From Lysinibacillus sp. OF-1 (GTDB lineage: Bacteria; Bacillota; Bacilli; Bacillales_A; Planococcaceae), in the NCBI RefSeq assembly GCF_028356935.1, contig NZ_CP102798.1, positions 2,480,001-2,544,000 on the forward strand: a stretch of 64,000 bases of DNA, given 5' to 3'. The position numbers were made by a program, and so were the translations under genes. Under the pieces are notes generated by a model that made no database searches, was not told where the DNA came from, and saw only the letters and a program-made list of their open reading frames with translations. Numbering within the stretch: the first letter of the stretch is position 1; each line of letters begins with the position of its first letter. Shown here piece after piece: positions 18,320 through 26,759 of this stretch.

Positions 18320-18565
18320 ATGAAAAATAACAAGGGCTATAGGAATAGCGAGGGGATCGAATCAGTTAGCCAAGCAGCTAAGCTGGCGGTCATTGCAGGA
18401 GCCATTACAACACTCGGTGACGCAATAGCGACTATTGCGGCTGGTCTTGCTTTAGAGGATGAGTTGAAGGAAAATGAAAGCAATAGCAATGATATTGACA
18501 AACTACAAAAGCAAATTGACGAATTAAATTATGAATTGAAGCAATTAAAAAGGATGTTACGTTAG
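18320..18565 (+). CDS. Small protein, 81 aa: hydrophobic Ala/Gly segment plus coiled coil
   Basis: GGGAGG precedes the ATG at about eight bases. Residues about 18-50 form an Ala/Gly/Ile-rich hydrophobic hairpin (KLAVIAGAITTLGDAIATIA) and residues 55-81 a Leu-zipper-like coil (DKLQKQIDELNYELKQLKRM). No family recognised. The plan recalls small Bacillus proteins of unknown role that insert a Gly/Ala-rich helix in the membrane. A strong terminator follows 15 bases after the stop. Confidence 0.65.
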   Translation: MKNNKGYRNSEGIESVSQAAKLAVIAGAITTLGDAIATIAAGLALEDELKENESNSNDIDKLQKQIDELNYELKQLKRMLR

Positions 18566-18580
18566 AACAGTATTTATACA

Positions 18581-18615
18581 AAAAACGACAATATCTTTTG
18601 GATATTGTCGTTTTT
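18581..18615. terminator. Bidirectional rho-independent terminator
   Basis: AAAAACGACAATATC (18581-18595) pairs perfectly with GATATTGTCGTTTTT (18601-18615). It separates the convergent 81-aa gene and the RidA-like gene. Confidence 0.88.
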
Positions 18616-18618
18616 AGG

Positions 18619-19011
18619 CTATTTAGCAGCCCAAAGATCAATCTCTATTTTAATATCTGGTAGCCCTAAAGCCGTAACATAAGCAACAGTCATAGAGGGA
18701 TAGGAATCACCAAACATGGCTTCCCATTGCTGATCGAAATAAGCCCAATCAATCTCCTCTGTTGCCCAAATGTTAGCCTTGACTACATGACTAGCATCCA
18801 ATTCCTCAGCTGCTAAAATCGTTTCTATATTATTAAATGTATTGGTTATTTGTTCCTCGAATCCTTGAGGCAATTGATCATCTTGACCAATACCTATTTG
18901 TCCTGAAAATGCATACATTGTTGCATCTTTCGGGATGATTGTTACATGGCTATATTTTCCGACTGGGTAAGGCACCTGCATTGGATTTTTACGCACTATT
19001 TTTACTGTCAT
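18619..19011 (-). CDS. RidA/YjgF-family protein lacking the canonical arginine
   Basis: A 130-aa Rid-superfamily protein, normally a trimer. True RidA enzymes deaminate enamines and imines with an Arg in a RSxVxV-like motif. Here YAFSGQIGIG, NIETILAAEELDASHVVKA and the C-terminal block are family-like. The block that normally carries the Arg reads YPSMTVAYVTALGLPDIKIE, with Met in its place. It therefore probably belongs to the Rid4-7 type subfamilies without RidA activity (inference). It is convergent with the 81-aa gene across a shared terminator. Confidence 0.85.
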   Translation of the reverse strand: MTVKIVRKNPMQVPYPVGKYSHVTIIPKDATMYAFSGQIGIGQDDQLPQGFEEQITNTFNNIETILAAEELDASHVVKANIWATEEIDWAYFDQQWEAMFGDSYPSMTVAYVTALGLPDIKIEIDLWAAK

Positions 19012-19236
19012 CTTCCATACTCCTTTAGGTTCTTATTTTTCTAAAAAAGGGCAAACTTATCCCTTGTTCAACGATTTTAGAAAAAAACAGCCGTGGAGAA
19101 CCCTATACCCATGCTTAAAAAACGAATAGATCTTTTTTTCATGTAAATTCTCCTCCTGTTCCCTAAAGTTATTTTCACTTTACCATTTCTATCCTAGCTA
19201 ATCAAGGAAGCGTAGAGACGATTTATGAGTTTCTTT

Positions 19237-19362
19237 ATTATTATTTCTCAGGCAATTAACTATATAACTATAACGAATACAGCATATAAATAATAGTGTA
19301 AAGCGAAATTAGCCTTACACCTCCGAAATTGTTACCAGGGTCACACCATCCCAAGTGACTCT
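19237..19362. repeat. Dispersed two-palindrome repeat, copy 1
   Basis: This stretch matches 49892-50020 over about 125 bases. Shared blocks are CAGGCAATTAACTA, AGTGTAAAGC, ATTAGCCTTACACCTCC and a GGTCAC...GTGAC dyad. It contains TGTAAAGC(GAA)ATTAGCCTTACA (19297-19319), an imperfect palindrome. The rest of the gap from 19012 to 19691 holds the terminator at 19372 and no gene. Confidence 0.65.
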
Positions 19363-19371
19363 TCTCATCTT

Positions 19372-19411
19372 AAAAAACTAGGCTCTCCTAATCGGAGCAC
19401 CTAGTTTTTTT
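19372..19411. terminator. Rho-independent terminator-like hairpin
   Basis: AAAAAACTAGGCTCTCC (19372-19388) pairs with GGAGCACCTAGTTTTTT (19394-19410), with one mismatched region. There is no gene immediately upstream on either strand, so it may belong to the adjacent repeat or to a small RNA. Confidence 0.6.
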
Positions 19412-19691
19412 GTTCCTATGCATGTTCATTACTAAAATAGCATAGCATCCTCAACAAATTCTGAACAGACTATCTAAAATTGTTATATTCATAAATGCCA
19501 TAATGGTTCTATACTGCACTTCATTCAATTTTTAACTTACTCATTACTGGATAGGCATAGATAGTCACTTCTTTTTTGGAGGGTGTTTTTCGAATTAGGT
19601 TCTATTAAAGGTGAATTGATTTTATACGTTTAGCCCTCTTCGCAATATGAATGCCAAATAAAAATTCACTTTTACTCCATACATAAATTTG

Positions 19692-20705
19692 CTATACCAA
19701 TTGTAAAAACTGTTTCAATTGGTTGTCTATCTCAAGAGAATCCTGTTCGTTTTGTCCAATTCCGAAGCAATGTCCCCACTTAGATTCGATTGGTCGATAA
19801 ACTGCATTAGGCATGTGCTTTACTTCATAAGTATTATCCTCTGGCGGAAAAAAAAGATCGGTCGACCCTGGCATAACAAGGGCTTGAGCAGTGATACAGT
19901 TTAACGCTTTTTCAAAATTTCTGTTGTCTTGAGGATTAGCACTTATATCTCCGTTAATACCTGTTCGTAGCATGGCAATCAAGTCGTTTGCATCAAAGGA
20001 AAGAAACACTTTATCCCAATAATCTTCTAGATATGCCTTTAATGTTGTGTACCCTTCTTCTTGATAGAGCTGTTCTAAATAGTAGGCTTGAGAAAATCCC
20101 CATGGCGCATAGGCGCGTCCCATCGCAGCAAGTCCTGCTGTAGGCTGATTAGTGTAGAAGCCTCGCTTCCAGTTGGCGTCTGCTTGCAATGCTGCGATAA
20201 GGCTCTCAAAAACAACTTGTGCATGTGGTCTGGTCTTTGCTGTTCCGCCAAACGGTGCAATCCGTTCGACCATCTCAGGATAACTTCTTCCCCATTGAAA
20301 GGTTTGCAGCGCACCGAGTGACCATCCAACGACTAGAGCAATTTTCTTAATACCAAATTTTTCAGTTATGAGTCGATGTTGTAACCGAACATTATCATAG
20401 ATCGTTACAAGTGGAAAATTACCTTTATCCATAGGAGCCTGTGTATTGCTTGGAGAGGAGGATAATCCATTCCCAAACATATTAGGCACGATTATAAAAT
20501 ATTTGTCTGGATCAAGTGCTTTGCCAGAACCAATCAACCACTCATTATCCGTATGCTGGCCAGCAAACCAAGTAGGATAAACAATCACATTTGATTTTGC
20601 AGTATTTAAAGTTCCATAGGTTTTATAAGCAAGAAAAGCTTGAGGCAATTTTTGTCCCGATTGTAGCAAGACATCTCCAAGTGAATAAATTTCGTAATCT
20701 TTCAT
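19692..20705 (-). CDS. Alpha/beta hydrolase of the homoserine O-acetyltransferase (MetX-like) family
   Basis: A 337-aa alpha/beta-hydrolase. The nucleophile elbow is VGWSLGALQT (Ser), the acid lies in MPGSTDLFF (Asp) and the base in ESKWGHCFGIG (His). GKALDPDKYFIIVPNMFGNG matches the region that in MetX proteins forms the acyl-CoA pocket. The usual MetX substrate motifs are not all present, and no methionine genes or MET-box are nearby. It may therefore be a hydrolase of this fold rather than a methionine enzyme. It is divergent from a LysR gene starting 130 bases away, which is probably its regulator. Confidence 0.82.
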   Translation of the reverse strand: MKDYEIYSLGDVLLQSGQKLPQAFLAYKTYGTLNTAKSNVIVYPTWFAGQHTDNEWLIGSGKALDPDKYFIIVPNMFGNGLSSSPSNTQAPMDKGNFPLVTIYDNVRLQHRLITEKFGIKKIALVVGWSLGALQTFQWGRSYPEMVERIAPFGGTAKTRPHAQVVFESLIAALQADANWKRGFYTNQPTAGLAAMGRAYAPWGFSQAYYLEQLYQEEGYTTLKAYLEDYWDKVFLSFDANDLIAMLRTGINGDISANPQDNRNFEKALNCITAQALVMPGSTDLFFPPEDNTYEVKHMPNAVYRPIESKWGHCFGIGQNEQDSLEIDNQLKQFLQLV

Positions 20706-20834
20706 AATTCAAATCCCCTTTTATAAAATTTTGCGTGTAGCTTGATTTTTACTCTACGATACTGTTACCATCAAATCAACGAAACGTTTTTGAATATAAC
20801 GTTCATTTTTTTTGAATTAAGAGGTGCTGTATCA

Positions 20835-21719
20835 ATGGAAATCCGTCAGCTTAAAACATTTTGGACGCTTGCTTCCACTCGCAGTTTTAGTCGCACTGCC
20901 GAAGTGTTGAACTATGTTCCGTCTACTGTAACCATGCAAATCAAGGCGTTAGAAGAAGAATTGGGCGTCAGGTTATTGGATCGCTTGGGCAAGAGTGTCG
21001 TATTAACAGATGCTGGCCACCAGTTATTGCCCTATGCTACCAAAATATTAAACGATATAGAGGAAGCCCGTTGTGTCTCCAGTCAGAACGGAGAATTAAC
21101 TGGCACAATTATCATTGGTGCAGACGAAGTACTCTGTACATACCGTTTACCAGCATTACTCAGAGATTATCGTCAACAATATCCCCATGTTCGTCTGCTT
21201 TTTAAGCCTTTGTCTGGTCAAAATTTGAAACAAAGTCTAAGAGAAGGAGATGTTGATGTGGTCTTTATGCTAGATGAACCGATCGTATCATCAGATCTTC
21301 ATACAGAAATTTTATTGGACGAACCGTTTCTTATGGTTGTTTCCCCCGACCATCCATTAGCTTCTCGTGCTACATTAAGCATAGAAGATTTTAATAGAGA
21401 GCATATTCTATTAAGTGAAAAAGGTTGCTCTTATCGGACTTTCTTTTATCGTACTTTGGTAAAGAATGGGGCAGACAGCTTGACTGAACTTGAGTTTAAT
21501 AGTGTAGAAGCCATTAAACAATGTACAATGGCGGGACTCGGTATTGCCTTATTACCAAAAATGGCGCTAAAGGGAGAAATGGAGCGAGGTGAGCTGATCC
21601 CTCTACCTTGGGATTTATCTGAAATACAATTTGCCACTCAAATGTTGTGGCATCAAGAAAAATGGATTTCTCCATCGATAAAAGCCTTTACAGATTTAGC
21701 AAGAAATTTACTACAGTAA
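20835..21719 (+). CDS. LysR-family transcriptional regulator
   Basis: A 294-aa LysR-type regulator. The winged helix occupies residues 1-60 (MEIRQLKTFWTLASTRSFSR, AEVLNYVPSTVTMQIKALEE). The periplasmic-binding-protein-like effector domain follows, with GTIIIGADEVLC and the C-terminal block EFNSVEAIKQCTMAGLGIAL. The open frame begins at 20742, but ATG at 20835 follows GAGGTG by eight bases and gives the normal family N-terminus. It is divergent from the MetX-like hydrolase, the classical LysR arrangement. A weak GATTCAG/CTGAATC hairpin with a T-run follows (21741-21775). Confidence 0.9.
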   Translation: MEIRQLKTFWTLASTRSFSRTAEVLNYVPSTVTMQIKALEEELGVRLLDRLGKSVVLTDAGHQLLPYATKILNDIEEARCVSSQNGELTGTIIIGADEVLCTYRLPALLRDYRQQYPHVRLLFKPLSGQNLKQSLREGDVDVVFMLDEPIVSSDLHTEILLDEPFLMVVSPDHPLASRATLSIEDFNREHILLSEKGCSYRTFFYRTLVKNGADSLTELEFNSVEAIKQCTMAGLGIALLPKMALKGEMERGELIPLPWDLSEIQFATQMLWHQEKWISPSIKAFTDLARNLLQ

Positions 21720-21911
21720 TATTCTTAGGAGGAAGGGGCGGATTCAGAAGTTAATGATACTGAATCGACCTTTTTCTAAAGAAAGGAAACAGACTCAAAT
21801 TAGTGCACAAAGGACTTAAAAAATGTGACTACAACATCAAATTAAGGCTGCTTGAGGCTATGTTCAAAGCAATAGAAAAAGCCACCTCCCATTACGGGAC
21901 ATGACTTCTTC

Positions 21912-22478
21912 CTAAATCTCTTGATATTCACTTTTCAATATTGAAAAAATGGCAAGATCAACATACTTCCCTTTTTCAAGTTCGTGTTGTCTCAAAACAC
22001 CCTCTTGACTAAAATTTAATTTTTCCAACAATCTTATAGATGAATTGTTTTCTGGCTCTATTTTCGCTTCGATTTTATTTATTCCCATCGACGTAAAAGC
22101 AAAATGTATAATCTTACTTAAAGCCTCTTGCATAATACCCTTTCCCCAATGTTCAGGGTTTAAATCATAGCCAATTTCTATGCGGTTATGTTCTTTTTCA
22201 TAATTCAAATAACCACAAGTGCCAATCACTTTTTTGGTCTTAGCTTCTTCAATTACCCATCTTAAGCCAGTTTGTTCTTTGAAAATTTTATCATACCAGT
22301 TTAATTCATGTAATGCATCATCAACTGAAGCAAATAATGTTAATGGCAAATACTTGACCACTTTTTCATCAGAATAAAGTGCAAAAATATCTTTGCAATC
22401 ATCAACTATACCTTTTCGTAAGATAAAGCGTTCCGTTTCCAATTTAGGAAAATCTTTAAATTCGAAATTTATACTCAT
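21912..22478 (-). CDS. RimJ/RimL-type GNAT acetyltransferase
   Basis: A 188-aa GNAT of the ribosomal-protein-alanine acetyltransferase type. LETERFILRKG opens the family domain, and IEIGYDLNPEHWGKGIMQEA holds the acetyl-CoA loop (HWGKGI). NKIEAKIEPENNSSIRLLEK and LNFSQEGVLRQ follow, and YVDLAIFSILKSEY ends it. Acceptor unknown. Two adjacent ATGs exist; the second, five bases after GGAG, is used here. No partner gene is adjacent. Confidence 0.85.
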   Translation of the reverse strand: MSINFEFKDFPKLETERFILRKGIVDDCKDIFALYSDEKVVKYLPLTLFASVDDALHELNWYDKIFKEQTGLRWVIEEAKTKKVIGTCGYLNYEKEHNRIEIGYDLNPEHWGKGIMQEALSKIIHFAFTSMGINKIEAKIEPENNSSIRLLEKLNFSQEGVLRQHELEKGKYVDLAIFSILKSEYQEI

Positions 22479-22589
22479 CATAACTCCTTTTCACCATCAT
22501 TAGCATTATTCATAAATAAATAGTAACACATTATATTCAGAAAATTATCATAACTATTCAATTTGTACATGCAACTCTTTTTATCATTA

Positions 22590-22623
22590 CAAAAACAAAA
22601 GCCACATCTATTGGATGTGACTC
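22590..22623 (-). terminator. Rho-independent terminator
   Basis: On the minus strand GTCACATC pairs with GATGTGGC and is followed by TTTTGTTTTTG. It lies 14 bases past the stop of the 93-aa gene. Confidence 0.65.
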
Positions 22624-22636
22624 AATAATTGATTAT

Positions 22637-22918
22637 TTATAACAAAGTTCGAGACTTGGCACTATTGCCAGATACAATAAATTTATCTGTTTCTTCGTCA
22701 AAAGCTATAGTGAAACTAAATTCATTCATTAAGCTTCCTGTATAATCACTAAGACTTAGTGTAGGACTAACCCAAAACACAACTTCATTTCCATCAACCT
22801 TCCAGCCGCTCTCAAAGCCTTTGTGCTTTTCTTCAAGACGCTTTCCGATAGTTTGTCCGTTATTACTAATGGTATTTTTCACTAAATCAATAAATTTATT
22901 TTGTGTTTTTATTTCCAT
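22637..22918 (-). CDS. Uncharacterised 93-aa protein
   Basis: GGAGG lies before the ATG on the minus strand. It is a soluble, charged protein with an N-terminal helix (TQNKFIDLVKNTISNNGQTI) and a predicted beta-rich second half (NEVVFWVSPTLSLSDYTGSL, EFSFTIAFDEETDKFIVSG). No family recognised. It has its own terminator and appears monocistronic. The regular composition and ribosome site support a real gene. Confidence 0.6.
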   Translation of the reverse strand: MEIKTQNKFIDLVKNTISNNGQTIGKRLEEKHKGFESGWKVDGNEVVFWVSPTLSLSDYTGSLMNEFSFTIAFDEETDKFIVSGNSAKSRTLL

Positions 22919-23062
22919 TTAATTCCTCCATTCATACTAATAATAGCTTTAATAGTATTATATGGTTATGAATAGCAAATTAAAACATTTTTGATGCCTA
23001 ATCTCTAAAAAAAGCAAAGGAAGCTCTCTCTGACACACTTAATATCTCTTTCTAAAATTAAA

Positions 23063-23091
23063 GAGCATCATTCCTTATTTGAATGATGCTC
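23063..23091 (-). terminator. Rho-independent terminator
   Basis: GAGCATCATTC (23063-23073) pairs perfectly with GAATGATGCTC (23081-23091); on the minus strand it is followed by TTTAATTTTAG. It ends the pair of small genes at 23156-23510. Confidence 0.75.
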
Positions 23092-23155
23092 CACTAAATT
23101 AAACTAAGGATCTCCCCTTATTTTCCCAACCACTTGTTAGTGGTACTATGATTTA

Positions 23156-23341
23156 TTATAATCGCTCTAAATCCTGGTATTCTTTCATGTAAGGACCTTC
23201 CTCTGCAACAAATGAATGATACAATGCCTTTACTGCGAAGTTTTTCTCTAAACCAATTTCAGATTTTAGCTTTTTTAATTCATCATGCAACGCTCGATGT
23301 TCATTGATAAGCTTTAGCATTGTTGTTTTATTATATTTCAT
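23156..23341 (-). CDS. Uncharacterised 61-aa helical protein, second gene of an overlapping pair
   Basis: A predicted all-helical small protein: MKYNKTTMLKLINEHRALHD and ELKKLKSEIGLEKNFAVKAL, then YHSFVAEEGPYMKEYQDLER. AAGGA lies eight bases before the ATG, inside the upstream gene. Its start overlaps the end of the 59-aa gene by 11 bases, which implies translational coupling. A terminator lies 65 bases downstream. Family unknown. The two small coupled genes have the layout of a toxin-antitoxin or other two-component small module, but no residue pattern proves that. Confidence 0.55.
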   Translation of the reverse strand: MKYNKTTMLKLINEHRALHDELKKLKSEIGLEKNFAVKALYHSFVAEEGPYMKEYQDLERL

Positions 23342-23510
23342 TACATCCGTCCTTTTTGTTTATAACTTGAATAATAACTTTAAAATAGTTAAATTCAGGG
23401 GAATTATGTGGAACTGCAAAATCCTCGGGCATCTGATGAAGTTCTATTATTTTTTGACGTATATCTGGCCATTTAAATGCTTTATCAATAAACGTTTTAA
23501 ATTTTTTCAT
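23331..23510 (-). CDS. Uncharacterised 59-aa protein, first gene of an overlapping pair
   Basis: An open frame just under 60 codons that reads as a normal soluble protein: MKKFKTFIDKAFKWPDIRQK, then IIELHQMPEDFAVPHNSPEF. It ends CNEI and overlaps the next start by 11 bases. The ribosome site is weak (GAG region), so the true start may lie elsewhere or the gene may be a 3' remnant of a longer one; an in-frame stop lies 13 codons upstream of this ATG. Family not recognised. Confidence 0.45.
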   Translation of the reverse strand: MKKFKTFIDKAFKWPDIRQKIIELHQMPEDFAVPHNSPEFNYFKVIIQVINKKDGCNEI

Positions 23511-23706
23511 GTCAAAGCTCGGGTTATTTGTTGAAGCTATATTACACCATTATCACTCATAATCGCAAGAACAACTTTAAAGATGCAACAGATACTTTAG
23601 TACAACATTACTTTATCACGAATACTTCATTTTCTACACTTCCCATTAATCTACCCCTATTTTCACTTGATTTGACCATTTAAAATGACATAGGATATAT
23701 TTCCAT

Positions 23707-23739
23707 ATAAAAAGCCTCCATCCTAAGATGAAAGCTTTG
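23707..23739. repeat. 33-bp repeat with hairpin, copy 1
   Basis: Identical over 33 bases to 31826-31858 (core AAAGCCTCCATCCTAAGATG followed by AAAGCTTTG). The core CATC-CTAA-GATG flanked by AAAGC/GCTTT forms a hairpin, terminator-like on the minus strand. The remaining gap 23511-23899 shows no gene. Confidence 0.7.
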
Positions 23740-23899
23740 TAAGTTAACAAAAGTCTATGGCATAAATTCATGAAAACCTTCTTTAAGAGAACTATTCGTA
23801 AAGGTTAAGTTCAATTCGGATAAATCACTTTAATCTTCAACTTTGAGGTACAATCATAAGTTACACCTCATAACCCTTGATAGGTAAGCATTTCTAGGC

Positions 23900-25105
23900 T
23901 TACCTAAAAATACTGTGCTCATAAAGATAGTCATAGGAAAGGTCAACAAACAAATATTCATGTTCGTTGATGGCGATGGAGAATGTTCTAGTAATTTCCC
24001 CTGTTTCAATATCACGGTATAATTCTGAGATTTCCCCACTTTGATCATTCCGCATTTTAATAATTGTTTGGAGGAAGTATGGGCGCCAGCTCCAGTTCTT
24101 ATTAATGGCTCTTGGCTGTACTTCCCAGTTACCATCAATTCGCATAATATTAGGTGTTAATTGGAAACCATCCTCATTACATATATAGAGTCGGAAAGAG
24201 TAATTATCCAATAACTCGGCAAGATATTCTAGCTGGGATACATTGTCGCTCGTTGGTTTCACACGGTGAACAATTGCCTCTAATTCCTCTCTTAATTTTT
24301 TCAACTGCACATATTGCGCCTCTAGCATTTTCTTTTCAGAAGTAATGAATTGCTGGCATTCCTTTTTAAAGCGTTCCTTTAACACATCTTTATCGACAAA
24401 GGTCATTGCTGGATTCGCTAGGTACGGACCTTGATAAAATCTACCGCCGTTTTTCCAGGCAAATTGTAGCTGGTACACCGTTTCGATATCTTCAAATAAA
24501 AGATTGGCACCAATTTTATAGGCAAGGCTACCAATAGCGGAAATCATGTCCGATTGAGCTGACCAAGAATCATAATTTAAATCACGTGTATTAACCTTTA
24601 AAATATGAGGTGCCAATAAAGCAATATGCTCTAAATGACTTTCTGCTCCAACTTCCTGCACAGCGGTTTTCACCCCAAAAGTCGTAAAATAACGCAGGGC
24701 GTGGTGTAATTTATTTATATCTCCTAAAAAACGGTGCTCTGATACAACCAGTACGATACGGCGTAAATCCTCTTCAGCTATATATTGTTGGATAATATTA
24801 AAATGACTTTCACCAAAATCTTGCATTAGTAAATTTGGATTACTTGGAATGTAAATATCTATATCAGATGCAATCTCATCAATTTGGGCTAATGCCGCAT
24901 GTAAAATTTTATGCTCCATATCAATTCGATATTCTTCTGGAATATCTTCATTATTGACGAAATCCTTTAAATTAATTTGTTGCCCTTCAATTTGGAGATG
25001 TCCGGAAATTTCGTAGGCAATCACCGTATGCGCGTCTGCGCTAAATATCGGTTGATAATACCCATGTATTTGATCTAAATTTGTTAACACTTCAATTGCG
25101 TCCAT
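23900..25105 (-). CDS. YkuI-like degenerate EAL-domain protein
   Basis: A 401-aa protein matching B. subtilis YkuI in order: an EAL-like domain (about 1-245), a helical linker, then the YkuI C-terminal PAS-like domain (FRLYICNEDGFQLTPNIMRI, NWSWRPYFLQTIIKMRN). EAL-domain phosphodiesterases need a set of acidic residues. Here the signature EAL reads YEISG, the DDFGxG region reads AVQEVGAESH (both Asp lost) and KxD reads KVN. Catalysis on c-di-GMP is therefore unlikely, whereas binding is possible. GGAGG lies five and eight bases before two adjacent ATGs; the second is used. Monocistronic. Confidence 0.88.
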   Translation of the reverse strand: MDAIEVLTNLDQIHGYYQPIFSADAHTVIAYEISGHLQIEGQQINLKDFVNNEDIPEEYRIDMEHKILHAALAQIDEIASDIDIYIPSNPNLLMQDFGESHFNIIQQYIAEEDLRRIVLVVSEHRFLGDINKLHHALRYFTTFGVKTAVQEVGAESHLEHIALLAPHILKVNTRDLNYDSWSAQSDMISAIGSLAYKIGANLLFEDIETVYQLQFAWKNGGRFYQGPYLANPAMTFVDKDVLKERFKKECQQFITSEKKMLEAQYVQLKKLREELEAIVHRVKPTSDNVSQLEYLAELLDNYSFRLYICNEDGFQLTPNIMRIDGNWEVQPRAINKNWSWRPYFLQTIIKMRNDQSGEISELYRDIETGEITRTFSIAINEHEYLFVDLSYDYLYEHSIFR

Positions 25106-25601
25106 CATCGAAACCTCCATTATGAATAACTTTTTATTGTTATTCAAAAATAACATTATATAGTGCATTAATAGCTTAAAAAATGCTCTCTGACTGTATA
25201 ATAAGTGGTTTAAAGTAAAATCGCAACTTCACTTATCATAATTAATGGAAAATCTAACCTAAATTTTTGCCTTTTCTTCGCTTTAACCAGTGTTTGATTT
25301 TCACCATTTCTAACGACTTTCAGACAGAATAGGTTGCTTTCTCTACTATCTGATCATTTTTAAACCAGTAAAACATTTTTTCAAGGCTGTACTCTCACTA
25401 TAACGTATGCAGCATACCGCGGAAACAGCCATGACAATACATGATAATAACCCTATCTATACTAAATAAATCAGTCATTTACCCAGCAATTCAGGACAAT
25501 TTTATGTTATTTCAACCTTCAATACTTATTGTAAAAAAATCTATGTCCAATAGCCCATCTGCTCGAAAAATCTAAACAGTCTGTCGCCCAGAAGTCAGGG
25601 A
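25106..25601. other. Intergenic, no gene seen
   Basis: About 500 bases of AT-rich sequence upstream of the YkuI-like gene and downstream of the zinc-ribbon gene's terminator. No open frame with a ribosome site was found. The promoter of the YkuI-like gene must lie at its left end. Confidence 0.5.
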
Positions 25602-25637
25602 TGAAAAAAAGCAGCATTCCAAATTGGAGTGCTGCTC
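25602..25637 (-). terminator. Rho-independent terminator
   Basis: GCAGCATTCC (25611-25620) pairs with GGAGTGCTGC (25626-25635) with a G-T pair; on the minus strand it is followed by TTTTTTTCATCC. It ends the zinc-ribbon/SPFH operon. Confidence 0.8.
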
Positions 25638-25641
25638 ATCA

Positions 25642-26745
25642 TTATTCAGACAGGAAGAAATACCAAATGATTGCTAGTACCATTAACGATAACAGAACAG
25701 CTATGGTTACGCGAAGTGGTGAAATTGGCGCATTGCCGCCTACTCGCCCCGTTTGTCCGTTCACCATAAAGCGATAAATCTTTTCCTTATAGCGGAAGGA
25801 GGATAGCCAAATCGGTAACATTAAATATTTGTATGTAATATCATCATGATTTGTGGAAAAGCGTAAATTTGATACTACATCCGCACGATTTTCCCAACGA
25901 ATTTTGGACGTAATTTGTGCATGGAGATGATCATGGATTTCATTTTTTGCTTGGCTCCATCCATCCTGCAAGCCGATACTGTAACGCTCTGATAAAAATC
26001 CAGCTACATATTCTGGTTTATAGGCTTTATTATTTAAAAGGTTAAAAGGTTCAATCTTGCGCATCATGTCGCGATCATATCGGGTCGTTGCACTGACTAA
26101 GTGATCATCGATAAACTCCTGATAAAAGCCACTTGTTGAATACCAATCGGTTTCCGTGTGCGTTTTCCCATCTTTATCAGTAACCGTTCGATGACGTCCA
26201 TATCTAGCAGAATATCTAGAGCTTGTTTTGGAGTCAAATGTCCAATATGGAAGATATACTCCTTTAAAAGCATCGGGTCTTGCACTAGTTTTAGCAGCTT
26301 TCGGTGTAAACCATCTGCCTTTAATCCATTTTTGAAAATGTTCTCCTGCTTGCTTATCTGTTACTTCAAAAGCACATACCCCATTTGGTGCAAGTGTATT
26401 TTCAGCGCTAGCCTCCATAACCTGATTGGAACCACAGTAAGGGCAACTATCTGCAACCTGTAGAGCATCATATATCGTTTCAGCAGCACAGGCTTTACAA
26501 ATGACCGTTTTTTTCTCCACGCCCCAATTGAAATTTCCACGTTCTTCTGCGTTGAAGAAGTCCATTTCCTGGGCAACTTTTTGTTCCTCCTGATCAGGCG
26601 TTGCTATTTCAGTCTCAAAGCCACAATACGGACAAGTCAGTTTACCCGTGGAAGGATTAAATTCAATTGATGCGCTACATGACGGACATTCCGCATCAAA
26701 GTCAAGCTGCACTTGTTTGACATTTTCAACATCTTGCGTTGACAT
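25642..26745 (-). CDS. Zinc-ribbon membrane protein (YdjG-like)
   Basis: A 367-aa protein with two N-terminal zinc ribbons: CPSCSASIEF...LTCPYCGFE (about 16-41) and CKACAAETIY...SCPYCGSN (about 83-106). A large soluble middle follows and then a single C-terminal helix (RVTIAVLLSLMVLAIIWYFF), so it should be tail-anchored facing the cytoplasm. It lies 14 bases after an SPFH-domain gene. In B. subtilis, YdjG (zinc ribbons) and YdjI (SPFH) are encoded next to pspA in a sigma-W envelope-stress operon. This pair probably has the same membrane-surveillance role (inference). Confidence 0.75.
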   Translation of the reverse strand: MSTQDVENVKQVQLDFDAECPSCSASIEFNPSTGKLTCPYCGFETEIATPDQEEQKVAQEMDFFNAEERGNFNWGVEKKTVICKACAAETIYDALQVADSCPYCGSNQVMEASAENTLAPNGVCAFEVTDKQAGEHFQKWIKGRWFTPKAAKTSARPDAFKGVYLPYWTFDSKTSSRYSARYGRHRTVTDKDGKTHTETDWYSTSGFYQEFIDDHLVSATTRYDRDMMRKIEPFNLLNNKAYKPEYVAGFLSERYSIGLQDGWSQAKNEIHDHLHAQITSKIRWENRADVVSNLRFSTNHDDITYKYLMLPIWLSSFRYKEKIYRFMVNGQTGRVGGNAPISPLRVTIAVLLSLMVLAIIWYFFLSE

Positions 26746-26759
26746 CAGTCTTCATCTCC

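Noticed and set aside
20075-20329. Open frames on both strands inside the MetX-like gene
   Set aside because: They are frame shadows of the hydrolase with no ribosome site.
19692-20705. Methionine biosynthesis enzyme MetX
   Set aside because: The fold and catalytic triad fit, but no methionine genes or leader are near and key family blocks differ, so the pathway is not claimed.
23854-24138. Minus-strand frame at the 3' end of the YkuI-like gene
   Set aside because: It overlaps a well-supported gene in another frame and has no recognisable protein features.
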